Assembly (NCBI RefSeq): GCF_014873495.1
Contig: NZ_JADBGF010000001.1
Span: forward strand, 3,534,001-3,598,000
Origin: Streptomyces stelliscabiei
GTDB lineage: Bacteria; Actinomycetota; Actinomycetes; Streptomycetales; Streptomycetaceae
Direction of reading: 5' to 3'
DNA length: 64,000 nucleotides
Shown: in pieces, positions 51,483-59,257 of the stretch
Layout of the letters: every line of letters begins with the position of its first letter
Position numbering within the stretch: the stretch's first letter is position 1
Made by a program: the position numbers and the translations under genes
Notes under the pieces: model-generated
Databases searched by the model: none
The model's input: only the letters and a program-made list of their open reading frames with translations
Told to the model about the DNA's origin: nothing

Positions 51483-52651
51483 AGCAGGACGGCTCCGATC
51501 AGGACGCTGCACAGGATCGCGACGACGACGGTCGCGCTGGAGAAGCGGACCGCGAATGCCCGGCCGAAGGTGCCCGTCTGCAGGGCGATCAGCTTGAGGT
51601 CGACCATGGGCCCGACCACCATGAAGGTCAACCGCGCGGTCGGTGAGAAGCCGGTGAGGGACGCGGCGACGAAGGCGTCGGCCTCGGAGCACACCGAGAG
51701 CAGGATGGCGAGCGCGGCGAGGAACAGCACCGACAGCCAGGGCGAGTCGGCGAAGGTGTCGAGCACCGTACGCGGGACGAGGACGTTGAAGGTGGCCGCG
51801 GCCATCGCGCCGACGACGAGGAAGCCACCCGCGTGCAGGAAGTCGTGCTGGAAGCCGGTGCGGAACTCGTTCCAGCGGCTCTGCCCGGGCCGGTGTCCCG
51901 TGTGCCGCGCGACCGGCTTGAGCCACTCCTCACGCCCCAGCCAGAGCCACAGCCAGCCCATTCCGGCGGCCGTGACGAGGGAGGCGAGCAGCCGGGCCAG
52001 CACCATCTCGGGGCTGCCGGGGAAGGCGATGGCCGTGGCGGTCAGGACGATCGGGTTGATGGCGGGCGCCGACAGCAGGAACGCGAAGGCGGCGGCCGGA
52101 CTGACCCCTCGCCGGATCAGACTGTGCGCGACCGGCACCGAGGCGCACTCGCACCCGGGCAGGATCACCCCGGCGGCACCGGCGACCGGGACCGCGAGCG
52201 CCGGCCTGCGGGGCAGTACCCGGGTGAACACCCGCGCCGGTACGAACGCGTTGATGGCACCCGACAGAGCCGTACCGAGCAGCAGGAACGGCAGCGCCTG
52301 CACGGCGATGGAGAGACAGACGGTCCGCCACGCCTGTACGGCCGGTTCCTCCATCCACCTCGCCATGGCGAACAGCGCGACACCGGGGACGACGGCCGCG
52401 CCGAGGAGCAGCAGGGGCCAGTGACGGGGCCAGGTCTGGTCGGCGGGCGCGTCGGTGTCGGCGGGTACGTCGGTGCCGGGGGCCGCGTCGGTGTCGGCGG
52501 GTACGTCGGTGCCGGGGGCCGCGTCGGTGCCGGGGGCCGCGTCGGTGCCGGCGGGTGTCATCCGCCCGGCCGTCGCCGCTTCCGGGTCGGCCGCCGTCCC
52601 GTGTGGCCCGGCCGTCGCCGCCGCTTCGGCCGGTTCATCTGTCTTCTGCAT
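51479..52651 (-). CDS. COG0701/DUF318 family permease
   Basis: About 390 aa. An 80-residue Thr/Ala/Pro-rich N-terminus (repeats of GTDVPADTDAAP) precedes eight or so membrane helices. The family motif GVILPGCECASVPVAHSLIR contains the conserved Pro-Gly-Cys-Glu-Cys, and FLLSAPAINPIVL and LSVCSEADAFVAAS are also typical. The family includes putative metal or organoarsenical permeases (ArsP-like). ATG 52651 has GGAG 6 nt upstream and is preferred over ATG 52687. It heads an operon with the TIGR03943 and GGCT genes. Confidence 0.88.
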   Translation of the reverse strand: MQKTDEPAEAAATAGPHGTAADPEAATAGRMTPAGTDAAPGTDAAPGTDVPADTDAAPGTDVPADTDAPADQTWPRHWPLLLLGAAVVPGVALFAMARWMEEPAVQAWRTVCLSIAVQALPFLLLGTALSGAINAFVPARVFTRVLPRRPALAVPVAGAAGVILPGCECASVPVAHSLIRRGVSPAAAFAFLLSAPAINPIVLTATAIAFPGSPEMVLARLLASLVTAAGMGWLWLWLGREEWLKPVARHTGHRPGQSRWNEFRTGFQHDFLHAGGFLVVGAMAAATFNVLVPRTVLDTFADSPWLSVLFLAALAILLSVCSEADAFVAASLTGFSPTARLTFMVVGPMVDLKLIALQTGTFGRAFAVRFSSATVVVAILCSVLIGAVLL

Positions 52652-52711
52652 GCCCACTCCGCACATCCGGACGTTCGGGTCGAACATAGCGGGCGCTCCG
52701 GGCGGCCCGTC

Positions 52712-53152
52712 TCAGACCCCGTCCAGCAGGGACGCGAGGCCGCCTTCGAACGCCGGACCGAGGGTCTCGCCGCCGAGCGCGACGACGGCGTACGAGCGGC
52801 GCAGGAAGCGGCGCAGGGTGGGTGTGTCGAAGCGGATCATGGCCATGCCGTGCGGTGAGCGGAGTTCCACGACGGTGTGGGCCGAGCCGTAGGGCCACAG
52901 GTGTACGTCGCCGATACCGGTCGGCCTGTCCAGCCCCTCCGCCAGCAGGGCGCGAGCGAACGCCCAGGTCACGTTCACGTCGTCGGCGGAGACGCCGGCC
53001 GGGAAGTCGATGTGCACGGCGAAGGGGTCGTCCGGGGTGTAGCGCAGGGTGGTGCGGACCGGGACCTCGTCGTAGTCGGGGGTGATCAGGCGGGCGCGGG
53101 CGCGTTGTTCGAGAGCGGGGGGTGTGGGCATGGTGGGCTGCGCGGGGTGCAT
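52712..53152 (-). CDS. SsgA-like protein (SALP), sporulation/cell division regulator
   Basis: 146 aa with the SsgA family core: RLITPDYDEVPVRTTLRYTP, DDPFAVHIDFPAG, WAFARALLAEGLDRPTGIGD and VHLWPYG. SALPs are found only in morphologically complex actinomycetes and direct FtsZ placement and septum or spore-wall maturation. ATG 53152 follows GGAGA; the longer frame is a Lys/Pro-rich shadow. Compared with SsgA it keeps the LLAEGL-RPTG-GDV signature. It is divergent from the ECF sigma gene across 361 nt. Confidence 0.9.
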   Translation of the reverse strand: MHPAQPTMPTPPALEQRARARLITPDYDEVPVRTTLRYTPDDPFAVHIDFPAGVSADDVNVTWAFARALLAEGLDRPTGIGDVHLWPYGSAHTVVELRSPHGMAMIRFDTPTLRRFLRRSYAVVALGGETLGPAFEGGLASLLDGV

Positions 53153-53412
53153 GAGCGGTCTCCAGTTCAAGCACGTCAGGTCCTTCGGGTGCCGCGCGTT
53201 CCTCGGCTGCTGCGCGTTCCTCGGGTGCGGCCGGTGCTGCGGGTCCGTCGGGGGTTTCGGGTTCTTCGGGCGCTTCGACTTCTTCATGCGGTTCAGGCCC
53301 TTCGGATGCTCGGAGGCCGCGGGCTCGTGTGTTCGTCAGTTGTCTCTTCGGGTGACACCCGGTCCGACTGCGCCAAGTCCCCCTGTATTACGCCGCCATG
53401 GAAGTAACCCGC

Positions 53413-53428
53413 TGTGATGCGCGTCACT
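53413..53428. promoter_or_regulatory. BldD-like inverted repeat
   Basis: TGTGATGCGCGTCACT contains AGTGA and TCACA half-sites in inverted orientation on the minus strand with a 6-nt centre, close to the BldD consensus. It lies in the SALP/ECF spacer, upstream of an AT-rich stretch (53428-53470) that probably holds the ECF promoter. The rest of 53153-53412 shows no gene, only short GTTCCTCGG direct repeats. Confidence 0.4.
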
Positions 53429-53513
53429 TTGTGTGATTACTTGAGATTTTTGTCATTGCGACATACAAAATCAGCCACAACCCATCAGCAGGTGACTGGA
53501 GAGCGTCCCCGCC

Positions 53514-55223
53514 ATGACCGACGGCCCGTCCGCGACCGCCGCGTACACCCGGATCTTCGAGGAACAGCACCCGCGCCTCGTCGCGTACGCGCGCTCCCTC
53601 ACCAGGAACTCCTGGACCGCCGAGGACCTCGTCGCGGAGGCGCACTTCCGTGTGTGGCGGAGGCTGTCGGCGGGGCACGAGATCGACAACGTCCCGGCCT
53701 ATCTGACGACGACGGTCCGGCATCTCGCGACCGCCGCGGGGACGGCCGCCACGCGGGAGACGCCGCTGGATCCGACGGCTCCCGAGCGGGTCGAGGCCGA
53801 CGTGCGGGTGGCCGCCGGTGCCGCCGACCTCGCCGACCCCGCCGAACAGGTCTCCTCCGTCGATCTGCTGGTGCGTGTGCTGGGCCAGCTGCCCGAGCGG
53901 TGGGTGCGGGCGCTGTGGCTGGCCGAGGCGGAGGGGCAGCCGCTGGAGACGGTCGGGCAGCGGATCGGCGCCAAGCAGGGCGCGACGGCGGTGCTGCTGC
54001 ACCGGGCGCGTGAGGGGATGCGTCAGGCCTTCCTGCGCGAGCAGCCGGGGGCGCCGGTCGATCCGGCGTGTCAGGTGCGGTGGGGGCGTATGCCGGCGTA
54101 CGTGCGCGGTACGGCGACCTCGCGGCAGTCCGAGCAGTTGCTCGGCCATGTGGACGTGTGCGACGACTGCCGGGCGCGGCTCGCGGTGCTGATGCGCACG
54201 AACGACCGGCTGCCCGCGCTCGTCGGTCCGGCGCTTGTGGTGTTCGTCGTGGGTGGGGGTGGGGGCAAGTTGCTGCTCTCCCTGACGGCGGGGTCCGCAG
54301 GGGCGGTCACCGCGCTGGGTGGGGCGGGCGGGACCGGTGGGGCGGGCGCGTATGGCGGACAACTGCTGCATGCGGTGCGGCAGGTGGCTACGAGTGGGGC
54401 GAGTGGGGCTGGCGGGGTGAAGGTGCCCGCGGTTGCGGCCGTGGGGGTGGCTGCGGCGGCCGTCGTCGTGGTGGCCGGTGCCCTTCTCGCGCCCCTCGAC
54501 TCGGACGCGGGGGCGGCTCGGCGGGTGCCGGTCGCGCAGGCTCCGGTGCCGCATCGGCCCGAGGGGCGGTCGCCGGAGGTTGTCGAGCGCCGGGGTGTGG
54601 TGGTGGGGGTGGGGTCGCGTCTGCCCGGTGGTCTCGGTGCGGGTGGGGGTGAGGGGGTGTCGGTGCGGGTGGGGGTGCCGGTGGAGGGGGCGCCGCCTGT
54701 GCGGGGGGTGCCGCCGGTGCGTGAGGCGCCGCCGGCCGAGGAAGCGCCGCCCGTGCAGGAGGCACCGCCGGTGCGGGAGGCGCCGCCCGTGGAGGAGGCA
54801 CCGCCGGTGCGGGAGGCGCCGCCCGTGGAGGAGGCACCGCCGGCCGAGGAAGCGCCGCCCGTGCAAGAAGGGCCGCCGGCCGAGGAAGCGCCGCCCGTGA
54901 CGGAACCACCTGCGCAAGAGGCGCCGCCCGTCGAGGAGGCGCCGCCCGTGCAGGAGGCGCCGCCGGCCGAGGAGGTGCCGCCCGTCGAGGAGGCACCACC
55001 TGTGCAAGAGGTGCCGCCCGTCGAGGAGGCGCCGCCCGTGCAGGAGGCACCACCTGTGGTGGAGGCACCACCCGCGGAGGAGGTGCCGCCCGTCGAGGAG
55101 GCGCCGCCCGTGGTGGAGGCGCCTGGGCCGCCCGAGGTGGTTGTGCCGGGGGCGGAGGTGCCTGTTCCTCCGGTGGAGGAGGTGCCTGAGGTTCCGGAGC
55201 CTGGGCATGGGGGCGGGTGCTGA
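53514..55223 (+). CDS. ECF sigma factor fused to zinc finger, membrane segment and hexapeptide-repeat tail
   Basis: 569 aa. Residues 10-175 are ECF sigma regions 2 and 4 (YTRIFEEQHPRLVAYARSLT; VDLLVRVLGQLPERWVRALW; GQRIGAKQGATAVLLHRARE). Residues 200-235 carry an anti-sigma-like HxxxCxxC (LLGHVDVCDDCRARL). Residues about 240-330 include hydrophobic stretches and a membrane segment (VAAVGVAAAAVVVVAGALLA). Residues about 395-540 are some 22 copies of EAPPVx. This resembles the actinobacterial ECF groups with fused C-terminal sensory regions. How it is released from the membrane is not evident. Confidence 0.87.
   Translation: MTDGPSATAAYTRIFEEQHPRLVAYARSLTRNSWTAEDLVAEAHFRVWRRLSAGHEIDNVPAYLTTTVRHLATAAGTAATRETPLDPTAPERVEADVRVAAGAADLADPAEQVSSVDLLVRVLGQLPERWVRALWLAEAEGQPLETVGQRIGAKQGATAVLLHRAREGMRQAFLREQPGAPVDPACQVRWGRMPAYVRGTATSRQSEQLLGHVDVCDDCRARLAVLMRTNDRLPALVGPALVVFVVGGGGGKLLLSLTAGSAGAVTALGGAGGTGGAGAYGGQLLHAVRQVATSGASGAGGVKVPAVAAVGVAAAAVVVVAGALLAPLDSDAGAARRVPVAQAPVPHRPEGRSPEVVERRGVVVGVGSRLPGGLGAGGGEGVSVRVGVPVEGAPPVRGVPPVREAPPAEEAPPVQEAPPVREAPPVEEAPPVREAPPVEEAPPAEEAPPVQEGPPAEEAPPVTEPPAQEAPPVEEAPPVQEAPPAEEVPPVEEAPPVQEVPPVEEAPPVQEAPPVVEAPPAEEVPPVEEAPPVVEAPGPPEVVVPGAEVPVPPVEEVPEVPEPGHGGGC
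54694..55130 (+). repeat. 18-bp tandem repeats coding EAPPVx
   Basis: Some 22 consecutive hexapeptide units (EAPPVQ, EAPPVE, EAPPAE, EVPPVE) are encoded by 18-bp repeats such as GAGGCGCCGCCCGTGGAG. The alternating Glu/Pro composition predicts an extended, rigid, acidic stalk. Confidence 0.9.
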
Positions 55224-55382
55224 GGTCTTGGCCGGGGTGGGGTGGTGGCGGTGTCTTTTCTCGCCCCCGCCGCCCCTACCCGTCCCATCCCCAGGGGCGG
55301 TGCCCCTTCGACCCCCTTGGGGCGGGAGGTCAGGAGGCCGGGGGGTGTGAGGCTCGTGGGTGGGTGCGGGTGCGTCGTGGTC

Positions 55383-55405
55383 GCTCGCGCAGTTCCCCGC
55401 GCCCC
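55383..55405. repeat. Intergenic motif GCTCGCGCAGTTCCCCGCGC, copy 3
   Basis: Third copy of the motif at 36226 and 42644, here immediately preceding a strong terminator-like hairpin. The 475-nt gap 55224-55697 otherwise holds only simple CCCGCCCGTCCAC-type repeats and no gene I can support. Confidence 0.6.
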
Positions 55406-55407
55406 TG

Positions 55408-55440
55408 AAAGCGAAGCGGGGCTTCGTCCCGCTTCGCTTT
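55408..55440 (+). terminator. Terminator-like hairpin after the ECF sigma gene
   Basis: AAAGCGAAGCGGG (55408-55420) pairs perfectly with CCCGCTTCGCTTT (55428-55440) around a 7-nt loop. Confidence 0.75.
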
Positions 55441-55697
55441 TCGGACCGACCGGCCCGGCATCCCGGCGGACCATCATGTACGCCCCGCCGGACCGGCGCC
55501 TCCGCGCCCGTCCACCTCGCCAGAGTCCCGGGGCCACCCCCGAGAGGCCCCGCCCGTCCACTTCGCCGGACCGGGCCGGACCACCACTCCCAGGCCCGCC
55601 CGTCCACCTCACCGGACCACCACCCCCAGGCCCGCCCAGGCCTCGCCTCCCACACCCGGCCGACCTCCCCGGGTCAGCGTCAACCCCCTTCATGCCC

Positions 55698-56321
55698 TCA
55701 ACTCCCGTACGGGCGGCTCTTCTTGGCCTCGCGTAGGGCGTGGGCCCACCAGGACAGTTGGTCCAGCATCGCGTGGGCCGCGGAGTTGGGGGCGGACGGG
55801 TCCTTGAGGTGGCCGGTCTCGTCGAAGGCGGTGTGGGCCTGGTGGAAGGAGACGGTGTCGCGGACGGTGGTGGCGTGGAGTTCCGCGAAGACCTGCCGGA
55901 GGTGTTCGGTCGCGCGGAGGCCGCCCGACATGCCGCCGTAGGAGACGAGCGCGACCGGCTTGGCGCGCCATTCGTGGAAGTGCCAGTCGATGAGGTTCTT
56001 CAGGGCCGCCGGGTAGGAGTGGTTGTACTCGGGCGTCAGCACGATGAACGCCTCCGCCGCCGCCAGCTTCGGGGTGATCTCGGCCAGCCGTGCCGTGCTC
56101 TCGGGGGTCGTCGCGAAGGTCGTCGGCAGGTCGGCCTCGGCGACGTCCACCACGTCGACCTCGAAGCCGTCGTGCCGCCGCACCCTCCCCAGCAGCCACT
56201 CGGCGATCACCGGGCCGAAGCGGCCGGTGCGGTTGCTGCCGATGACCAGCGTCACCCGGACCGGGGTGGCGGAGGAGGAGACGGGCGCGATGTCGGTGTG
56301 CGTGTCCGTTGTGGTCTGCAT
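55698..56321 (-). CDS. NADPH-dependent FMN reductase (flavodoxin-like)
   Basis: 207 aa with VTLVIGSNRTGRFGPVIAEW (phosphate loop), FIVLTPEYNHSYPAALKNLI (the diagnostic PEYN flavin loop) and PVALVSYGGMSGGLRATEHL. It reduces FMN, quinones or azo compounds with NADPH. ATG 56321 fits the domain. The upstream region contains an 18-bp SoxR-like box with a TTGACC -35 next to it. Synteny with nasA and nirB suggests this is the counterpart of the S. coelicolor SoxR-regulated reductase SCO2478; that comparison is from memory. Confidence 0.88.
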   Translation of the reverse strand: MQTTTDTHTDIAPVSSSATPVRVTLVIGSNRTGRFGPVIAEWLLGRVRRHDGFEVDVVDVAEADLPTTFATTPESTARLAEITPKLAAAEAFIVLTPEYNHSYPAALKNLIDWHFHEWRAKPVALVSYGGMSGGLRATEHLRQVFAELHATTVRDTVSFHQAHTAFDETGHLKDPSAPNSAAHAMLDQLSWWAHALREAKKSRPYGS

Positions 56322-56337
56322 GGGGACCACCCTCGTA

Positions 56338-56355
56338 CCTCGACCTTGCTTGAGG
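56338..56355 (-). promoter_or_regulatory. SoxR-like box
   Basis: On the minus strand CCTCAAGCAAGGTCGAGG is an 18-bp dyad fitting the MerR-family SoxR pattern CCTCAA-N6-TTGAGG with two mismatches in the right arm. TTGACC at 56354-56359 overlaps its start as a -35. It lies 17 nt before the FMN reductase start codon. Confidence 0.6.
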
Positions 56356-56620
56356 TCAAGCCCGTGGCCGCCACGACCCACCGAGGCCCCGTCCCGACCT
56401 CCGGTCACCCGTTCACACCCCCGGGCCCCCTCGATCGCGTTCTCTGCCGCCGGACCCTCACCTCACCTCGGTGACCTGGCCAAACACCTCGCCACTCGCC
56501 CTGCTCCTCCGCCCCCCTGACACCCATTCACATCATTTCTGACGGGCCATCAGCAGGCGCTCGACACGGTGTGCCACTTACCTCGGAAAGGAACGGAGGA
56601 CTCTCGGAGGAGCCAGCACG

Positions 56621-57151
56621 ATGCGACGTACCGTCCGGCCGCTGACCGCAACCGCGCTAGCCGTCGCCCTCGCGGCCCTCGCCGCCGCACCCGCGTACGG
56701 CGGTGAGGGCACCGGGCGACTCGACGTCTCGCCGGCCGGTGTCGTCCCCGGCGACGAGGTCACCGTCCGTACGACGGCCTGCGGCGCGGGCGGCACGGCG
56801 ACGGGGGACGCCGGCGCGGTCGGCGCCGGCTCCTTCCCGCTGGCGCCCGACTCAGGACGGCAGCGGCTCGACGGACGGTTCGAGGTGCCGCCGAGCGCGC
56901 AGCCGGGGACGTACGAGATCGTCGCGACCTGCGCCGACGGTGGCCGCAGGGTCACCGGCGACCTGGTGGTCTCGCTCACCGGCACGCGCACCGCGCCGTC
57001 GGCGTATCCGAGGGGAAGTGTGAAGACGGGGGTCGGTGGCGCACTCGGTCCCGACCCCGTGCAGACCGCGGCGGGCGTGGCGGCTCTGGCCGTCGCCGCC
57101 GCGGGCGGTACCTGGCTCCTGCATCGCCGGGCGAGAGGCGACGGGATCTGA
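56621..57151 (+). CDS. Secreted, membrane-anchored protein next to sortase
   Basis: 176 aa with a signal peptide (MRRTVRPLTATALAVALAAL, AAAPAYGG), a beta-rich domain with two Cys (LDVSPAGVVPGDEVTVRTTA; YEIVATCADGGRRV) and a C-terminal membrane helix (AAGVAALAVAAAGGTWLLHR) with basic end. No LPXTG-like sorting motif is visible before the helix. It lies 126 nt before the class F sortase on the same strand, so it may be a partner rather than a classical substrate. Function unknown. Confidence 0.82.
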   Translation: MRRTVRPLTATALAVALAALAAAPAYGGEGTGRLDVSPAGVVPGDEVTVRTTACGAGGTATGDAGAVGAGSFPLAPDSGRQRLDGRFEVPPSAQPGTYEIVATCADGGRRVTGDLVVSLTGTRTAPSAYPRGSVKTGVGGALGPDPVQTAAGVAALAVAAAGGTWLLHRRARGDGI

Positions 57152-57277
57152 CGGACACCCTCCGCCGTCCGTCCGCCGGTACCGCCGTCCCCCTCCCCTC
57201 CGGGCCCGATGCCCCTCGGCCCGGAGGGGAGGACACGGGACCGTTTCGAACGCCCGCACGGCCGTGAGGAGGTCCTC

Positions 57278-57937
57278 GTGCGTCGGCTCTCCGACTCCGT
57301 CATAGCCGGGGTGACCGTGGTCGCCCTCTTCTGCGGCGCGTGGCTGGTGCGCAGCGGCACCGCCTCGCACGCGCCTCCCCAGCCGTCGGCCGCGCAGGCC
57401 CACCTCCGGTCCGGTACGCCGAGTGCCTCGCCGGAGCCGGGCGGCGCGTCCACGGCCCCGGCAGCCGTGCCACTGCCGCCCTCTCCGCCCGACCGCATCC
57501 GCATCCCCTCCCTCCGCGTGGACGCGCCGCTGATGGGTCTCGGCCTCACGCCCGCGGGCAGCCTGGACGTCCCGCCCGCCGCGAAGGAGAACCTCGCGGG
57601 CTGGTACGAGGCCGGCACCAGCCCCGGCGCCCGGGGCACCTCGATCGTGGCCGGACACGTGGACAACGCCGAGGGGCCCGCCGTCTTCTTCCGCCTCGGC
57701 GCCCTGAAGCGCGGCGCCATCGTCGAGGTGGACCGGCGGTACGGCGGGACGGCCGTGTTCACGGTGGACGCGGTGGAGGTGTACGACGCACGGGACTTCC
57801 CCGACGAGAAGGTCTACGGGGCGGCGACGAGGCCGGAGTTGCGGGTCATCACCTGCGGCGGGGGGTATTCGCGGGCGACCGGCTACCAGGGCAACGTGGT
57901 CGTCTTCGCCCATCTCACGGGCAGTCGCCCTGGCTGA
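57278..57937 (+). CDS. Class F sortase
   Basis: 219 aa with an N-terminal signal-anchor (VIAGVTVVALFCGAWLVRSG), a Pro/Ser-rich linker and the sortase barrel: IRIPSLRVDAPLMGLGLTPA, catalytic His in VAGHVDNAEGPAVFFRL, catalytic Cys in LRVITCGGGYSRATGYQG. It would act outside the membrane as a transpeptidase. The Arg in YSRATGYQGN may be the catalytic Arg. GTG 57278 follows GAGGAGG. It forms a pair with the preceding secreted protein. No pilin-like substrate is seen nearby. Confidence 0.9.
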   Translation: MRRLSDSVIAGVTVVALFCGAWLVRSGTASHAPPQPSAAQAHLRSGTPSASPEPGGASTAPAAVPLPPSPPDRIRIPSLRVDAPLMGLGLTPAGSLDVPPAAKENLAGWYEAGTSPGARGTSIVAGHVDNAEGPAVFFRLGALKRGAIVEVDRRYGGTAVFTVDAVEVYDARDFPDEKVYGAATRPELRVITCGGGYSRATGYQGNVVVFAHLTGSRPG

Positions 57938-57984
57938 GCACCGGCACCGGCCGCCCCCAGCACCGGCGAGCGCCGCACCCCCCA

Positions 57985-58058
57985 CAACCCTCAAACCCGC
58001 ACGCCCTCAAACCCGCACGCCCTCAACCCTCACGCCCTCACGCCTTCACGCCTTCACG
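57985..58058. repeat. Short direct repeats at convergent gene ends
   Basis: ACCCGCACGCCCTCAA is repeated at about 57990 and 58006, and CACGCCTTCACGCC follows, overlapping the stop of the TauE gene. No protein is coded. Confidence 0.6.
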
Positions 58059-58842
58059 CCATCCACTGCTCGTACCCCATCTTCGCCACGAGCGTGAACA
58101 CCACCGTCAGCAGTACGACCCGGACGAAGCCGCTGCCCTTCTTGAGGGCGGTCCGAGCGCCGACGGTGCCGCCGACGAGGTTGAAGACCGCCATCAGGGC
58201 CGCCAACTGCCAGTACACCGTGCCCTTCCAGGCGAACGTGGCGAGCGCGCCCGCATTGGTGCAGCAGTTGACGATCTTGGCGGTGGCGGAGGCGGTGACC
58301 AGGTCCAGGTGGAGGAGGGCGGTCAGGGCGAGGACGAGGAACGTGCCGGTGCCGGGGCCGATGAGGCCGTCGTAGAAGCCGATGCCGACGCCCGCCAGGC
58401 CGATCGCGGCGAGGACGCGGCGTGCCGGGACAGGGCCCGTGGCGGGGGCCGTCGTGCCGAAGGAGGGGCGCAGGATCACGAACGCGCCGACGGCGAGCAG
58501 GACGACCATGACCACCGGCTTCAGCACCTCGGTGCTCAGACCGGCGGCCACGAACGCGCCGGCCGTCGAGCCCGCCAATGCCGCCAGGCCGATGCGTACG
58601 GCGATCCGCACGTCGACGGGCGTGCGGCGGGCGTACGTGACCGCCGCGCCCGTGGTGCCGACGATGGCGACCGCCTTGTTGGTGCCGAGCGCGTACTGCG
58701 CGGCCGAGGCGCCGTTCGGCAGACCCAGGAGGAGGGCGGGCAGCAGCAGAAGCCCGCCGCCGCCCACCACGGCGTCGATCCAGCCGGCCGCGAGGGCGGC
58801 GAGGCAGAGGACTACGACCATGGTCAGCGATATGTCGGGCAC
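58054..58842 (-). CDS. TauE/SafE (TSUP) family permease
   Basis: About 262 aa with seven to eight membrane helices and the TSUP repeat signature: GWIDAVVGGGGLLLLPALLL in the first half, GFYDGLIGPGTGTFLVLALT in the second, and GTNKAVAIVGTTGAAVTYAR. The family exports sulphite, sulphoacetate or other small organic anions. GTG 58842 is chosen; the frame is open to 58881. It is convergent with the sortase gene. In this neighbourhood it could handle a sulphur or nitrogen oxyanion, but there is no direct evidence. Confidence 0.88.
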   Translation of the reverse strand: MPDISLTMVVVLCLAALAAGWIDAVVGGGGLLLLPALLLGLPNGASAAQYALGTNKAVAIVGTTGAAVTYARRTPVDVRIAVRIGLAALAGSTAGAFVAAGLSTEVLKPVVMVVLLAVGAFVILRPSFGTTAPATGPVPARRVLAAIGLAGVGIGFYDGLIGPGTGTFLVLALTALLHLDLVTASATAKIVNCCTNAGALATFAWKGTVYWQLAALMAVFNLVGGTVGARTALKKGSGFVRVVLLTVVFTLVAKMGYEQWMA

Positions 58843-58933
58843 GACCGCGACCCTATGCGGTGCGATACGTGCGCTGTCCATCGACCTGAGGATCTTCTGA
58901 GGTGAGGTCTGAGGTGAGGATCCTCACGGGTTC

Positions 58934-58975
58934 GGCACCCGGCACCCGGCACCCGGCACCCGGCACCCGGCACCC
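58934..58975. repeat. Six perfect GGCACCC heptamer repeats
   Basis: GGCACCC is repeated six times without change in the gap between the permease and the nas/nir operon. The rest of the 415-nt gap has GGTGAGG direct repeats near 58900 and no gene. Confidence 0.9.
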
Positions 58976-59207
58976 GCCGACGTGCCTGATGTCGCGCCGT
59001 GACTGCCCGCCCGACGTGACCTACGGCACCGCGGCCCGGCGCGCCCCCGCCTCCCCGCGCCCCGCCCCGTCCTCCCGTATACGCCCGCGCGGCCGTCGTA
59101 TGGCCAGGTCAGCAGCGTGATCCCGGGTGTCCTCACACCCCATCGCACCCTCCCGGAAACCCCTCACACCCGGACCGGGGCCGCGGGGAGGGCAGCGTTC
59201 CTCGTGG

Positions 59208-59234
59208 GAAACAGACGCGATGCGGTCGGGTAAC
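59208..59234 (+). promoter_or_regulatory. GlnR-like half sites upstream of the nir operon
   Basis: GAAAC at 59208 and GTAAC at 59230 begin 22 nt apart, the a1-a2 spacing of GlnR boxes, 24-50 nt before the first gene. The same arrangement occurs before nasA. Confidence 0.45.
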
Positions 59235-59257
59235 ACCGGCACCGCAGGCTCAAGGAC

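Noticed and set aside
53154..53287. Lys/Pro-rich N-terminal extension of the SsgA-like protein
   Set aside because: The family starts near 53152 with a good ribosome site. The extension derives from non-coding direct repeats.
54071..55693. 540-aa minus-strand frame of Thr/Gly/Ala/Ser repeats
   Set aside because: It is the complement of the EAPPVx-coding repeat; the repeated DNA creates open frames on both strands. The plus-strand frame continues from a real ECF domain.
55224..55697. Small plus- and minus-strand frames in the gap after the ECF gene
   Set aside because: They consist of simple Pro/Arg-rich translations of CCCGCCCGTCCAC-type repeats and a terminator, with no start signals.
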